A stretch of 64,000 nucleotides of DNA from Antedon mediterranea. Its lineage: Eukaryota > Echinodermata > Crinoidea > Comatulida > Antedonidae. A model generated the notes under the pieces. The model worked only from the letters and a program-made list of their open reading frames with translations, was not told the origin of the DNA and searched no databases. Both the position numbers and the translations under genes were made by a program. This document shows, piece by piece, positions 21,390 to 36,004 of this stretch. The stretch spans positions 17,303,501-17,367,500 of the forward strand of contig NC_092674.1 of NCBI RefSeq assembly GCF_964355755.1. Reading direction: 5' to 3'. Positions within the stretch are counted from its first letter, which is position 1, and each line of letters begins with the position of its first letter.

Positions 21390-23945
21390 GAGAGAAAGAT
21401 CAGCGAGAGAGAGATAGATCAGCGAGAGAGAGATAGATCAGCGAGAGAGAGATAGATCAGCGAGAGAGAGAAAGATCAGCGAGAGAGAGATAGATCAGCG
21501 AGAAAGAGATAGATCAGCGAGAGAGAGATAGATCAGCGAGACAGAGATAGATCAGCGAGAGAGAGATAGGTCAGCGAGAGAGAGATAGATCAGCGAGAGA
21601 GAGATAGATCAGCGAGAGAGAGATAGATCAGCGAGAGAGAGAAAGATCAGCGAGAGTGATAGATCAGCGAGAGAGAGATAGATCAGCGAGAGAGAGATAG
21701 ATCAGCGAGAAAAAGATAGATCAGCGAGAGAGCGATAGATCAGCGAGAGAGAGATAGATCAGCGAGAGAGAGATAGATTAGCGAGAGAGAGATAGATCAG
21801 CGAGAGAGAGATAGATCAGCGAGAGAGAGATAGATCAGCGAGAGAGAGACAGATCAGCGAGAGAGAGATAGATAAGCGAGAGAGAGATAGATCAGCGAGA
21901 GAGATATAGATCAGCGAGAGAGAGATAGATCAGCGAGAGAGAGATAGATCAGCGAGAGAGAGATAGATCAACGAGAGAGAAAGATAGATCAACGAGAGAG
22001 AGATCAGCGAGAGAGAGAGATAGGTCAGCGAGAGAGAGATAGATCAGCGAGAGAGAGATAGATCAGCGAGATAGAGTTAGATCAGCGAGAGAGAGATAGA
22101 TCAGCGAGAGAGAGATAGATCAGCGAGAGCGAGATACATCGGGGAGAGAGAGATAGATCAGCGAGAGAGAGATAGATAAGCGAGAGAGAGAGATAGATCA
22201 GCGAGAGAGAGATAGATCAGCGAGAGAGAGATAGATCAGCGAGAGAGATAGATAGATCAGCGAGAGAGAGAGAGATAGATAAATCAGTTAGAGAGAGATA
22301 GATCAGCGAGAGAGAGAGAGATAGATAAGCAAGAGAGAGAGATAGATCAGCGAGAGAGTGGTAGATCAGTGAGAGAGAGAGATAGATCAGCGAGAGAGAG
22401 AGATAGATCAGCGAGAGAGAGATAGATCAGCGAGAGAGAGAGAGAGATATAGACCAGCGAGAGGGAGATAGATCAGCGAGAGAGAGATAGATCAGCGAGA
22501 GAGAGATAGATCAGCGAGAGAGAGAGATAGATCATCGAGAGAGAGATAGATCAGCGAGAGAGAGATAGATCAGCGAGAGAGAGATAGATCAGTGAGAGAG
22601 AAATAGATCAGCGAGAGAGAGATAGATCAGCGAGAAAGAGATAGATCAGCGAGAGAGAGATAGATCAGCGAGAGAGAGATAGATCAGAGAGAGAGATAGA
22701 TCAGCGATAGAGAGAGATAGATCAGCGAGAGAGAAATAGATAAGCGGGAGAGAGAGAGATAGATCGAGGAGAGAGAGATAGATCAGTGAGAGAGAGATAG
22801 ATCAGCGAGAGAGAGATAGATCAGCGAGAGAGAGATAGATCAGCGAGAGAGAAATAGATCAGCGAGAGAGAGAGATAGATCAGCGAGAGACAGATAGATC
22901 TGCAAGAGAGAGATAGATCAACGACAGACAGATAGATCAGCGAGAGACAGATAGATCAGCGAGAGACAGATAGATCGGCGAGAGACAGATAGATCGGCAA
23001 GAGAGAGATAGATCAGCGAGAGAGAAATAGATCAGTGAGAGAGAGATAGATCAGCGAGAGAGAGATAGATCAGCGAGAGAGAGATAAATCAGCGAGAGAG
23101 AGACACATCAGCGAGAGAAAGACAGATCAGCGAGAGAGAGATAGATCAGCGAGAGAGAGAGAGAGATATAGACCAGCGAGAGGGAGATAGATCAGCGAGA
23201 GAGAGATAGATCAGCGAGAGAGAGATAGATCAGCGAGAGAGAGAGATAGATCATCGAGAGAGAGATAGATCAGCGAGAGAGAGATAGATCAGCGAGAGAG
23301 AGATAGATCAGTGAGAGAGAAATAGATCAGCGAGAGAGAGATAGATCAGCGAGAAAGAGATAGATCAGCGAGAGAGAGATAGATCAGCGAGAGAGAGATA
23401 GATCAGAGAGAGAGATAGATCAGCGATAGAGAGAGATAGATCAGCGAGAGAGAAATAGATAAGCGGGAGAGAGAGAGATAGATCGAGGAGAGAGAGATAG
23501 ATCAGTGAGAGAGAGATAGACCAGCGAGAGAGAGATAGATCAGCGAGAGAGAGATAGATCAGCGAGAGAGAAATAGATCAGCGAGAGAGAGAGATAGATC
23601 AGCGAGAGACAGATAGATCTGCAAGAGAGAGATAGATCAACGAGAGACAGATAGATCAGCGAGAGACAGATAGATCAGCGAGAGACAGATAGATCGGCGA
23701 GAGACAGATAGATCGGCGAGAGAGAGATAGATCAGCGAGAGAGAAATAGATCAGTGAGAGAGAGATAGATCAGCGAGAGAGAGATAGATCAGCGAGAGAG
23801 AGATAAATCAGCGAGAGAGAGACACATCAGCGAGAGAAAGACAGATCAGCGAGAGAGAGACAGATCAGCGAGAGAGAGATAGATCAGCGAGAGGGAGATA
23901 GATCAGCGAGAGAGAGACAGATCAGCGAAAAAGACACAGATCAGC

Positions 23946-23977
<32 letters not shown>

Positions 23978-26900
23978 TTAGCGAGAGAGAGACAGATCAG
24001 CGAGAGAGGGACAGATCAGCGAGAGAGAGAGACAGATTGGCTAGAGAGAGACAGATCAGCGAGAGAGAGACAGATCGGCTAGAGAGAGACAGATCAGCGA
24101 GAAAGAGACAGATCAGCGAGAGAGAGATAGATCAGCGAGAGGGAGATAGATCAGCGAGAGAGAGATAGATCAGTGAGAGAGAGATAGATCAGCGAGAGAG
24201 AGATAGATCAGCGAGAGAGAGAGATAGATCAGCGAGAGAGAGATAGATCAGCGAGAGAGAGATAGATCAGCGAGAGGGAGATAGATCAGAGAGAGAGAGA
24301 GATAGATCAGCGAGAGAGAGATAGATCAGCGAGAGAGAGAAAGATCAGCGAGAGAGATAGATCAGCGAGAGAGAGATAGATCAGCGAGAGAGAGATAGAT
24401 CAGCGAGAGAGAGAAAGATCAGCGAGAGAGAGATAGATCAGCGAGAAAGAGATAGATCAGCGAGAGAGAGATAGATCAGCGAGACAGAGATAGATCAGCG
24501 AGAGAGATAGATCAGCGAGAGAGAGATAGATCAGCGAGAGAGAGATAGATCAGCGAGAGAGAGAAAGATCAGCGAGAGAGATAGATAAGCGAGAGAGAGA
24601 TAGATCAGCGAGAGAGAGATAGATCAGCGAGACAGAGATAGATCAGCGAGAGAGCGATAGATCAGCGAGAGAGAGATAGATCAGCGAGAGAGAGATAGAT
24701 TAGCGAGAGAGAGATAGATCAGCGAGAGAGAGATAGATCAGCGAGAGAGAGATAGATCAGCGAGAGAGAGACAGATCAGCGAGAGAGAGATAGATAAGCG
24801 AGAGAGAGATAGATCAGCGAGAGAGATATAGATCAGCGAGAGAGAGATAGATCAGCGAGAGAGAGATAGATCAGCGAGAGAGAGAGAAAGATCAGCGAGA
24901 GAGAGATAGATCAGCGAGAGAGAGATAGATCAGCGAGAGAGAGATAGATCAGCGAGAGAGAGAAAGATCAGCGAGAGAGAGATAGATCAGCGAGAAAGAG
25001 ATAGATCAGCGAGAGAGAGATAGATCAGCGAGACAGAGATAGATCAGCGAGAGAGAGATAGGTCAGCGAGAGAGAGATAGATCAGCGAGAGAGAGATAGA
25101 TCAGCGAGAGAGAGATAGATCAGCGAGAGAGAGAAAGATCAGCGAGAGTGATAGATCAGCGAGAGAGAGATAGATCAGCGAGAGAGAGATAGATCAGCGA
25201 GAAAGAGATAGATCAGTGAGAGAGAGATAGATCAGCGAGAGAGAGATAGATCAGCGAGAGAGAGATAGATTAGCGAGAGAGAGATAGATCAGCGAGAGAG
25301 AGATAGATCAGCGAGAGAGAGATAGATCAGCGAGAGAGAGACAGATCAGCGAGAGAGAGATAGATAAGCGAGAGAGAGATAGATCAGCGAGAGAGATATA
25401 GATCAGCGAGAGAGAGATAGATCAGCGAGAGAGAGATAGATCAGCGAGAGAGAGATAGATCAACGAGAGAGAAAGATAGATCAACGAGAGAGAGATCAGC
25501 GAGAGAGAGAGATAGGTCAGCGAGAGAGAGATAGATCAGCGAGAGAGAGATAGATCAGCGAGATAGAGTTAGATCAGCGAGAGAGAGATAGATCAGCGAG
25601 AGAGAGATAGATCAGCGAGAGCGAGATACATCGGGGAGAGAGAGATAGATCAGCGAGAGAGAGATAGATAAGCGAGAGAGAGAGATAGATCAGCGAGAGA
25701 GAGATAGATCAGCGAGAGAGAGATAGATCAGCGAGAGAGATAGATAGATCAGCGAGAGAGAGAGAGATAGATAAATCAGTTAGAGAGAGATAGATCAGCG
25801 AGAGAGAGAGAGATAGATAAGCAAGAGAGAGATAGATCAGCGAGAGAGTGGTAGATCAGTGAGAGAGAGAGATAGATCAGCGAGAGAGAGAGATAGATCA
25901 GCGAGAGAGAGATAGATCAGCGAGAGAGAGAGAGAGATATAGACCAGCGAGAGGGAGATAGATCAGCGAGAGAGAGATAGATCAGCGAGAGAGAGATAGA
26001 TCAGCGAGAGAGAGAGATAGATCATCGAGAGAGAGATAGATCAGCGAGAGAGAGATAGATCAGCGAGAGAGAGATAGATCAGTGAGAGAGAAATAGATCA
26101 GCGAGAGAGAGATAGATCAGCGAGAAAGAGATAGATCAGCGAGAGAGAGATAGATCAGCGAGAGAGAGATAGATCAGAGAGAGAGATAGATCAGCGATAG
26201 AGAGAGATAGATCAGCGAGAGAGAAATAGATAAGCGGGAGAGAGAGAGATAGATCGAGGAGAGAGAGATAGATCAGTGAGAGAGAGATAGATCAGCGAGA
26301 GAGAGATAGATCAGCGAGAGAGAGATAGATCAGCGAGAGAGAAATAGATCAGCGAGAGAGAGAGATAGATCAGCGAGAGACAGATAGATCTGCAAGAGAG
26401 AGATAGATCAACGACAGACAGATAGATCAGCGAGAGACAGATAGATCAGCGAGAGACAGATAGATCGGCGAGAGACAGATAGATCGGCAAGAGAGAGATA
26501 GATCAGCGAGAGAGAAATAGATCAGTGAGAGAGAGATAGATCAGCGAGAGAGAGATAGATCAGCGAGAGAGAGATAAATCAGCGAGAGAGAGACACATCA
26601 GCGAGAGAAAGACAGATCAGCGAGAGAGAGATAGATCAGCGAGAGAGAGAGAGAGATATAGACCAGCGAGAGGGAGATAGATCAGCGAGAGAGAGATAGA
26701 TCAGCGAGAGAGAGATAGATCAGCGAGAGAGAGAGATAGATCATCGAGAGAGAGATAGATCAGCGAGAGAGAGATAGATCAGCGAGAGAGAGATAGATCA
26801 GTGAGAGAGAAATAGATCAGCGAGAGAGAGATAGATCAGCGAGAAAGAGATAGATCAGCGAGAGAGAGATAGATCAGCGAGAGAGAGATAGATCAGAGAG

Positions 26901-27438
26901 AGAGATAGATCAGCGATAGAGAGAGATAGATCAGCGAGAGAGAAATAGATAAGCGGGAGAGAGAGAGATAGATCGAGGAGAGAGAGATAGATCAGTGAGA
27001 GAGAGATAGACCAGCGAGAGAGAGATAGATCAGCGAGAGAGAGATAGATCAGCGAGAGAGAAATAGATCAGCGAGAGAGAGAGATAGATCAGCGAGAGAC
27101 AGATAGATCTGCAAGAGAGAGATAGATCAACGAGAGACAGATAGATCAGCGAGAGACAGATAGATCAGCGAGAGACAGATAGATCGGCGAGAGACAGATA
27201 GATCGGCGAGAAAGAGATAGATCAGCGAGAGAGAAATAGATCAGTGAGAGAGAGATAGATCAGCGAGAGAGAGATAGATCAGCGAGAGAGAGATAAATCA
27301 GCGAGAGAGAGACACATCAGCGAGAGAAAGACAGATCAGCGAGAGAGAGACAGATCAGCGAGAGAGAGAGACAGACAGATCAGCGAGAGAGAGAGACAGA
27401 TCAGCGAGAGAGACACAGATCAGCGAAAAAGACACAGA

Positions 27439-27479
<41 letters not shown>

Positions 27480-28380
27480 TTAGCGAGAGAGAGACAGATC
27501 AGCGAGAGAGGGACAGATCAGCGAGAGAGAGAGACAGATTGGCTAGAGAGAGACAGATCAGCGAGAGAGAGACAGATCGGCTAGAGAGAGACAGATCAGC
27601 GAGAAAGAGACAGATCAGCGAGAGAGAGATAGATCAGCGAGAGGGAGATAGATCAGCGAGAGAGAGATAGATCAGTGAGAGAGAGATAGATCAGCGAGAG
27701 AGAGATAGATCAGCGAGAGAGAGAGATAGATCAGCGAGAGAGAGATAGATCAGCGAGAGAGAGATAGATCAGCGAGAGGGAGATAGATCAGAGAGAGAGA
27801 GAGATAGATCAGCGAGAGAGAGATAGATCAGCGAGAGAGAGAAAGATCAGCGAGAGAGATAGATCAGCGAGAGAGAGATAGATCAGCGAGAGAGAGATAG
27901 ATCAGCGAGAGAGAGAAAGATCAGCGAGAGAGAGATAGATCAGCGAGAAAGAGATAGATCAGCGAGAGAGAGATAGATCAGCGAGACAGAGATAGATCAG
28001 CGAGAGAGATAGATCAGCGAGAGAGAGATAGATCAGCGAGAGAGAGATAGATCAGCGAGAGAGAGAAAGATCAGCGAGAGAGATAGATAAGCGAGAGAGA
28101 GATAGATCAGCGAGAGAGAGATAGATCAGCGAGACAGAGATAGATCAGCGAGAGAGCGATAGATCAGCGAGAGAGAGATAGATCAGCGAGAGAGAGATAG
28201 ATTAGCGAGAGAGAGATAGATCAGCGAGAGAGAGATAGATCAGCGAGAGAGAGATAGATCAGCGAGAGAGAGACAGATCAGCGAGAGAGAGATAGATAAG
28301 CGAGAGAGAGATAGATCAGCGAGAGAGATATAGATCAGCGAGAGAGAGATAGATCAGCGAGAGAGAGATAGATCAGCGAG
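21390..28380 (+). repeat. 3.49-kb tandem duplication within satellite D
   Basis: About 21390-24882 and 24883-28380 are copies at an offset of 3490-3498 bp. Paired rare variants include TACATCGGGG (22135 and 25627), AAATCAGTTAG (22281 and 25773), AGACCAGCG (22451 and 25941) and ACGACAGACAG (22921 and 26411). Each copy contains its own nested tandem repeat of 719 bp (AGACCAGCG at 22451 and 23170, and at 25941 and 26660), so the 719-bp event came first. The low divergence points to a recent duplication or to homogenisation. Confidence 0.8.
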
Positions 28381-29437
28381 AGAGAGATAGATCAACGAGA
28401 GAGAGAGATAGATCAACGAGAGAGAGATCAGCGAGAGAGATAGATCAGCGAGAGAGAGAGATAGGTCAGCGAGAGAGAGATAGATCAGCGAGAGAGAGAT
28501 AGATCAGCGAGATAGAGATAGATCAGCGAGAGAGAGATAGATCAGTGAGAGAGAGATAGATCAGCGAGAGCAAGATACATCGGGGAGAGAGAGATAGATC
28601 AGCGAGAGAGAGATAGATAAGCGAGAGAGAGATAGATCAGCGAGAGAGAGATAGATCAGCGAGAGAGAGATAGATCAGCGAGAGAGATAGATAGATCAGC
28701 GAGAGAGAGAGATAGATAGATCAGTTAGAGAGGGATAGATCAGCGAGAGAGAGAGATAGATAAGCCAGAGAGAGATAGATCAGCGAGAGAGAGATAGATC
28801 AGGGAGAGAGAGAGATAGATCAGCGAGAGAGAGAGATAGATCAGCGAGAGAGAGATAGATCAGCGAGAGAGAGAGATATAGACCAGCGAGAGGGAGATAG
28901 ATCAGCGAGAGAGAGATTGATCAGCGAGAGAGAGATAGATCAGCGAGAGAGAGATAGATCAGCGAGAGAGAGATAGATCAGCGAGAGAGAGAGATAGATC
29001 ATCGAGAGAGAGATAGATCAGCGAGAGAGATAGATCAGCGAGAGAGAGATAGATCAGCGAGAGAGAGATAGATCAGCGAGAGAGAAATAGATCAGCGAGA
29101 GAGAGATAGATCAGCGAGAGAGAGATAGATCAGCGAGAGAGAGATAGATCAGCGGGAGAGAGATAGATCAGAGAGAGAGATAGATCAGCGATAGAGAGAG
29201 ATAGATCAGCGAGAGAGAAATAGATCAGCGGGAGAGAGAGAGATAGATCGAGGAGAGAGAGATAGATCAGCGAGAGAGAGATAAATCAGCGAGAGAGAGA
29301 TAGATCAGCGAGAGAGAGATAGATCAGCGAGAGAGAAATAGATCAGCGAGAGAGAGATAGATCAGCGAGAGAGAGATAGATCAGCGAGAGAGAGATAGAT
29401 CAGCGAGAGAGAGATAGATCAGCGAGAGAGAGATAGA

Positions 29438-29468
<31 letters not shown>

Positions 29469-31563
29469 TAGATCATCGAGAGAGAGATAGATCAGCGAGA
29501 GAGAGATAGATCAGCGAGAGAGAGATAGATCAGCGAGAGAGAGATAGATCAGCGAGAGAGAAATAGATCAGCGAGAGAGAGATAGATCAGCGAGAGAGAG
29601 ATAGATCAGCGAGAGAGAGATAGATCAGCGAGAGAGAGATAGATCAGAGAGAGAGAGATAGATCAGCGATAGAGAGAGATAGATCAGCGAGAGAGAGATA
29701 GATCAGCGAGAGAGAGACAGATCAGCGAGAGAGAGATAGATAAGCGAGAGAGAGATAGATCAGCGAGAGAGATATAGATCAGCGAGAGAGAGATAGATCA
29801 GCGAGAGAGAGATAGATCAGCGAGAGAGAGATAGATCAACGAGAGAGAGAGATAGATCAACGAGAGAGAGATCAGCGAGAGAGATAGATCTGCGAGAGAG
29901 AGAGATAGGTCAGCGAGAGAGAGATAGATCAGCGAGAGAGAGAGATAGATCAGCGAGATAGAGATAGATCAGCGAGAGAGAGATAGATCAGTGAGAGAGA
30001 GATAGATCAGCGAGAGCAAGATACATCGGGGAGAGAGAGATAGATCAGCGAGAGAGAGATAGATAAGCGAGAGAGAGATAGATCAGCGAGAGAGAGATAG
30101 ATCAGCGAGAGAGAGATAGATCAGCGAGAGAGATAGATAGATCAGCGAGAGAGAGAGATAGATAGATCAGTTAGAGAGGGATAGATCAGCGAGAGAGAGA
30201 GATAGATAAGCGAGAGAGAGATAGATCAGCGAGAGAGAGATAGATCAGCGAGAGAGAGATAGATCAGCGAGAGAGATAGATAGATCAGCGAGAGAGAGAG
30301 ATAGATAGATCAGTTAGAGAGGGATAGATCAGCGAGAGAGAGAGATAGATAAGCCAGAGAGAGATAGATCAGCGAGAGAGAGATAGATCAGGGAGAGAGA
30401 GAGATAGATCAGCGAGAGAGAGAGATAGATCAGCGAGAGAGAGATAGATCAGCGAGAGAGAGAGATATAGACCAGCGAGAGGGAGATAGATCAGCGAGAG
30501 AGAGATTGATCAGCGAGAGAGAGATAGATCAGCGAGAGAGAGATAGATCAGCGAGAGAGAGATAGATCAGCGAGAGAGAGAGATAGATCATCGAGAGAGA
30601 GATAGATCAGCGAGAGAGATAGATCAGCGAGAGAGAGATAGATCAGCGAGAGAGAGATAGATCAGCGAGAGAGAAATAGATCAGCGAGAGAGAGATAGAT
30701 CAGCGAGAGAGAGATAGATCAGCGAGAGAGAGATAGATCAGCGAGAGAGAGATAGATCAGAGAGAGAGATAGATCAGCGATAGAGAGAGATAGATAAGCG
30801 AGAGAGAAATAGATCAGCGGGAGAGAGAGAGATAGATCGAGGAGAGAGAGATAGATCAGCGAGAGAGAGATAAATCAGCGAGAGAGAGATAGATCAGCGA
30901 GAGAGAGATAGATCAGCGAGAGAGAAATAGATCAGCGAGAGAGAGATAGATCAGCGAGAGAGAGATAGATCAGCGAGAGAGAGATAGATCAGCGAGAGAG
31001 AGATAGATCAGCGAGAGAGAGATAGATCAGCGAGAGAGAGATAGATCAGCGAGAGAGAGAGAGAGAGATAGATCATCGAGAGAGAGATAGATCAGCGAGA
31101 GAGAGATAGATCAGCGAGAGAGAGATAGATCAGCGAGAGAGAGATAGATCAGCGAGAGAGAAATAGATCAGCGAGAGAGAGATAGATCAGCGAGAGAGAG
31201 ATAGATCAGCGAGAGAGAGATAGATCAGCGAGAGAGAGATAGATCAGAGAGAGAGAGATAGATCAGCGATAGAGAGAGATAGATCAGCGAGAGAGAAATA
31301 GATCAGCGGGAGAGAGAGAGATAGATCGAGGAGAGAGAGATATATCAGCGAGAGAGATAGAGATCAGCGAGAGAGAGATAGATCAGCGAGAGAGAGATAG
31401 ATCAGCGAGAGAGAGATAGATCAGCGAGAGAGAGATAGATCAGCGAGAGAGAGCGATAGATCAGCGAGAGAGAGAGGTAGATCAGCGAGAGAGAAAGAGA
31501 TAGATCAGCGAGAAAGAGATAGATCAGCGAGAGAGAGAGATAGATCAGCGAGAGAGAGATAGA

Positions 31564-31600
<37 letters not shown>

Positions 31601-34600
31601 TCAGCGAGAGAGAGATAGATCAGCGAGAGAGAGATAGATCAGCGAGAGAGATATAGATCAGCGAGAGAGAGATAGATCAGCGAGAGAGAGATAGATCAGC
31701 GAGAGAGAGAGAGAAAGATCAGCGAGAGAGAGATAGATCAGCGAGAGAGAGATAGATCAGCGAGAGAGAGATAGATCAGCGAGAGAGAGATAGATCAGCA
31801 AGAGAGAGATAGATCAGAGAGAGAGAGATAGATCAGCGAGAGAGAGATAGATCAGCGAGAGAGAGATAGATCAGCGAGAGAGAGATAGATCAGCGAGAGA
31901 GAGATAGATCAGCGAGAGAGAGATAGATCAGTGAGAGAGAGAGAGATAGATCGAGAGGAGAGAGATAGATCAGCGAGAGAGAGATAGATCAGCGAGACAG
32001 AGATAGATCAGCGAGAGAGCGATAGATCAGCGAGAGAGAGATAGATCAGCGAGAGAGAGATAGATTAGCGAGAGAGAGATAGATCAGCGAGAGAGAGATA
32101 GATCAGCAAGAGAGATAGATCAGCGAGAGAGAGACAGATCAGCGAGAGAGAGATAGATAAGCGAGAGAGAGATAGATCAGCGAGAGAGATATAGATCAGC
32201 GAGAAAGAGATAGATCAGCGAGAGAGAGATAGATCAGCGAGAGAGAGATAGATCAACGAGAGAGAGAGATAGATCAACAAGAGAGAGATCAGCGAGAGAG
32301 ATAGATCAGCGAGAGAGAGAGATAGGTCAGCGAGAGAGAGATAGATCAGCGAGAGAGAGATAGATCAGCGAGAGAGAGATAGATCAGCGAGAGCGAGATA
32401 CATCGGGGAGAGAGAGATAGATCAGCGAGAGAGAGATAGATAAGCGAGAGAGAGATAGATCAGCGAGAGAGAGATAGATCAGCGAGAGAGAGATAGAACA
32501 GCGAGAGAGAGAGATAGATAGATCAGTTAGAGAGAGATAGATCAGCGAGAGAGAGAGAGATAGATAAGCCAGAGAGAGATAGATCAGCGAGAGAGAGATA
32601 GATCAGTGAGAGAGAGAGATAGATCAGCGAGAGAGAGAGATAGATCAGCAAGAGAGAGATAGATCAGCGAGAGAGAGAGATATAGACAAGCGAGAGGGAG
32701 ATAGATCAGCGAGAGAGAGAGATAGATCAGCGAGAGAGAGAAAGATCAGCGAGAGAGAGATAGATCAGCGAGAGAGAGATAGATCAGCGAGAGAGAGAGA
32801 TAGATCATCGAGAGAGAGATAGATCAGCGAGAGAGATAGATCAGCGAGAGAGAGATAGATCAGCGAGAGAGAGATAGATCAGCGAGAGAGAAATAGATCA
32901 GCGAGAGAGAGATAGATCAGCGAGAGAGAGATAGATCAGCGAGAGAGAGATATTTCAGCGAGAGAGAGATAGATCAGAGAGAGAGAGATAGATCAGCGAT
33001 AGAGAGAGATAGATCAGCGAGAGAGACATAGATCAGCGGTAGAGAGAGAGATAGATCGAGGAGAGAGAGATAGATCAGCGAGAGAGAGATAGATCAGCGA
33101 GAGAGAGATAGATCAGCGAGAGAGAGATAGATCAGCGAGAAAGAAATAGATCAGCGAGAGAGAGATAGATCAGCGAGAGAGAGATAGATCAGCGAGAGAG
33201 AGATAGATCAGCGAGAGAGAGATAGATCAGCGAGAGAGAGATAGATCAGCGAGAGAGAGATAGATCAGCGAGAGAGAGATAGATCAGCGAGAGAGAGAGA
33301 TAGATCATCGAGAGAGAGATAGATCAGCGAGAGAGAGATAGATCAGCGAGAGAGAGATAGATCAGCGAGAGAGAGATAGATCAACGAGAGAGAAATAGAT
33401 CAGCGAGAGAGAGATAGATCAGCGAGAGAGAGATAGATCAGCGAGAGAGAGATAGATCAGCGAGAGAGAGATAGATCAGAGAGAGAGAGATAGATCAGCG
33501 ATAGAGAGAGATAGATCAGCGAGAGAGAAATAGATCAGCGGGAGAGAGAGAGATAGATCGAGGAGAGAGAGATAGATCAGCTAGAGAGAGAGAGATCAGC
33601 GAGAGAGAGATAGATCAGCGAGAGAGAGAGATAGATCAGCGAGAGAGAGATAGATCAGCGAGAGAGAGATAGATCAGCGAGAGAGAGCGATAGATCAGCG
33701 AGAGAGAGAGGTAGATCAGCGAGAGAGAAAGAGATAGATCAGCGAGAGAGAGATAGATCAGCGAGAGAGAGATAGATCAGCGAGAGAGAGATAGATCAGC
33801 GAGAGAGAGAGAGAGAGAGATAGATCAGCGAGAGAGAGATAGATCAGCGAGAGAGAGAGATAGATCAGCGAGAGAGATATAGATCAGCGAGAGAGAGATA
33901 GATCAGCGAGAGAGAGATAGATCAGCGAGAGAGAGAGAAAGATCAGAGAAAGAGAGATAGATCAGCGAGAGAGAGATAGATCAGCGAGAGAGAGATAGAT
34001 CAGTGAGAGAGAGATAGATCAGCGAGAAAGAGATAGATCAGCGAGAGAGAGATAGATCAGAGAGAGAGATAGATCAGCGATAGAGAGAGATAGATCAGTG
34101 AGAGAGAGAGAGAGAGATAGATCAGCGAGAGAGAGATAGATCAGCGAGAGAGAGATAGATCAGCGAGAGGGAGATAGATCAGCGAGAGAGAGAGAGATAG
34201 ATCAGCGAGAGAGAGATAGATCAGCGAGAGGGAGATAGATCAGTGAGAGAGAGATAGGTCAGCGAGAGAGAGATAGATCAGCGAGAGAGAGATAGATCAG
34301 CAAGATAGAGATAGATCAGCGAAAGAGAGATAGATCAGCGAGAGAGAGATAGATCAGTGAGAGAGAGATAGATCAGCGAGAGAGAGAGATAGATCAGCGA
34401 GAGAGAGATAGATCAGCGAGAGAGAGATAGATCAGCGAGAGAGAAATAGATCAGCGAGAGAGAGATAGATCAGCGAGAGAGAGAGATAGATCAGCGAGAG
34501 AGAGATAGATCAGCGAGAGAGAGATAGATCAGCGGGAGAGAGATAGATCAGCGAGAGAGAGATATAGATCAGCGAGAGAGAAATAGATCAGCGGGAGAGA

Positions 34601-35955
34601 GAGAGATAGATCGAGGAGAGAGAGATAGATCAGCGAGAGAGAGATAGATCAGCGAGAGAGAGATAGATCAGCGAGAGAGAGATAGATCAGCAAGAGAGAA
34701 ATAGATCAGCGAGAGAGAGATAGATCAGCGAGAGAGAGATAGATCAGCGAGAGAGAGATAGATCAGCGAGAGAGAGATAGATCAGCGAGAGAGAAATAGA
34801 TCAGCGAGAGAGATAGATCAGCGAGAGAGATATAGATCAGCGAGAGAGAGATAGATCAGCGAGAGAGAGAGAGATAGATCATCGAGAGAGAGATAGATCA
34901 GCAAGAGAGAGATAGATCAGCGAGAGAGAGATAGATCAGCGAGAGAGAGATAGATCAGCGAGAGAGAAATAGATCAGCGAGAGAGAGATAGATCAGCGAG
35001 AAAGAGATAGATCAGCGAGAGAGAGATAGATCAGCGAGAGAGAGATAGATCAGCGAGAGAGAGAGATAGATCAGCGAGAGAGAGATAGATCAGCGGGAGA
35101 GAGATAGATCAGCGAGAGAGAGATATAGATCAGCGAGAGAGAAATAGATCAACGGGAGAGAGAGAGATAGATCGAGGAGAGAGAGATAGATCAGCGAGAG
35201 AGAGATAGATCAGCGAGAGAGAGATAGATCAGCGAGAGAGAGATAGATCAGCAAGAGAGAAATAGATCAGCGAGAGAGAGATAGATCAGCGAGAGAGAGA
35301 TAGATCAGCGAGAGAGAGATAGATCAGCGAGAGAGAGATAGATCAGCGAGAGAGAAATAGATCAGCGAGAGAGAGATAGATCAGCGAGAGAGATATAGAT
35401 CAGCGAGAGAGAGATAGATCAGCGAGAGAGAGAGATAGATCATCGAGAGAGAGATAGATCAGCGAGAGAGAGATAGATCAGCGAGAGAGAGATAGATCAG
35501 CGAGAGAGAGATAGATCAGCGAGAGAGAAATAGATCAGCGAGAGAGAGATAGATCAGCGAGAGAGAGATAGATCAGCGAGAGAGAGATAGATCAGCGAGA
35601 GAGAGATAGATCAGAGAGAGAGAGATAGATCAGCGATAGAGAGAGATAGATCAGCGAGAGAGAAATAGATCAGCGGGAGAGAGAGAGATAGATCGAGGAG
35701 AGAGAGATAGATCAGCGAGAGAGAGAGAGAGATCAGCGAGAGAGAGATAGATCAGCGAGAGAGAGATAGATCAGCGAGAGAGAGATAGATCAGCGAGAGA
35801 GAGAGAGATAGATCAGCGAGAGAGAGATAGATCAGCGAGAGAGAGCGATAGATCAGCGAGAGAGAGAGGTAGATCAGCGAGAGAGAAAGAGATAGATCAG
35901 CGAGAGAGAGATAGATCAGCGAGAGAGAGAGATAGATCAGCGAGCGAGAGATAGA

Positions 35956-35960
<5 letters not shown>

Positions 35961-36000
<40 letters not shown>
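35961..36000 (+). repeat. (GA)20 microsatellite
   Basis: This is an uninterrupted 40-bp GA run inside a satellite D unit, expanded from the usual 4-5 dinucleotides. It has an equal-length copy at 38153-38192. Confidence 0.9.
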
Positions 36001-36004
<4 letters not shown>

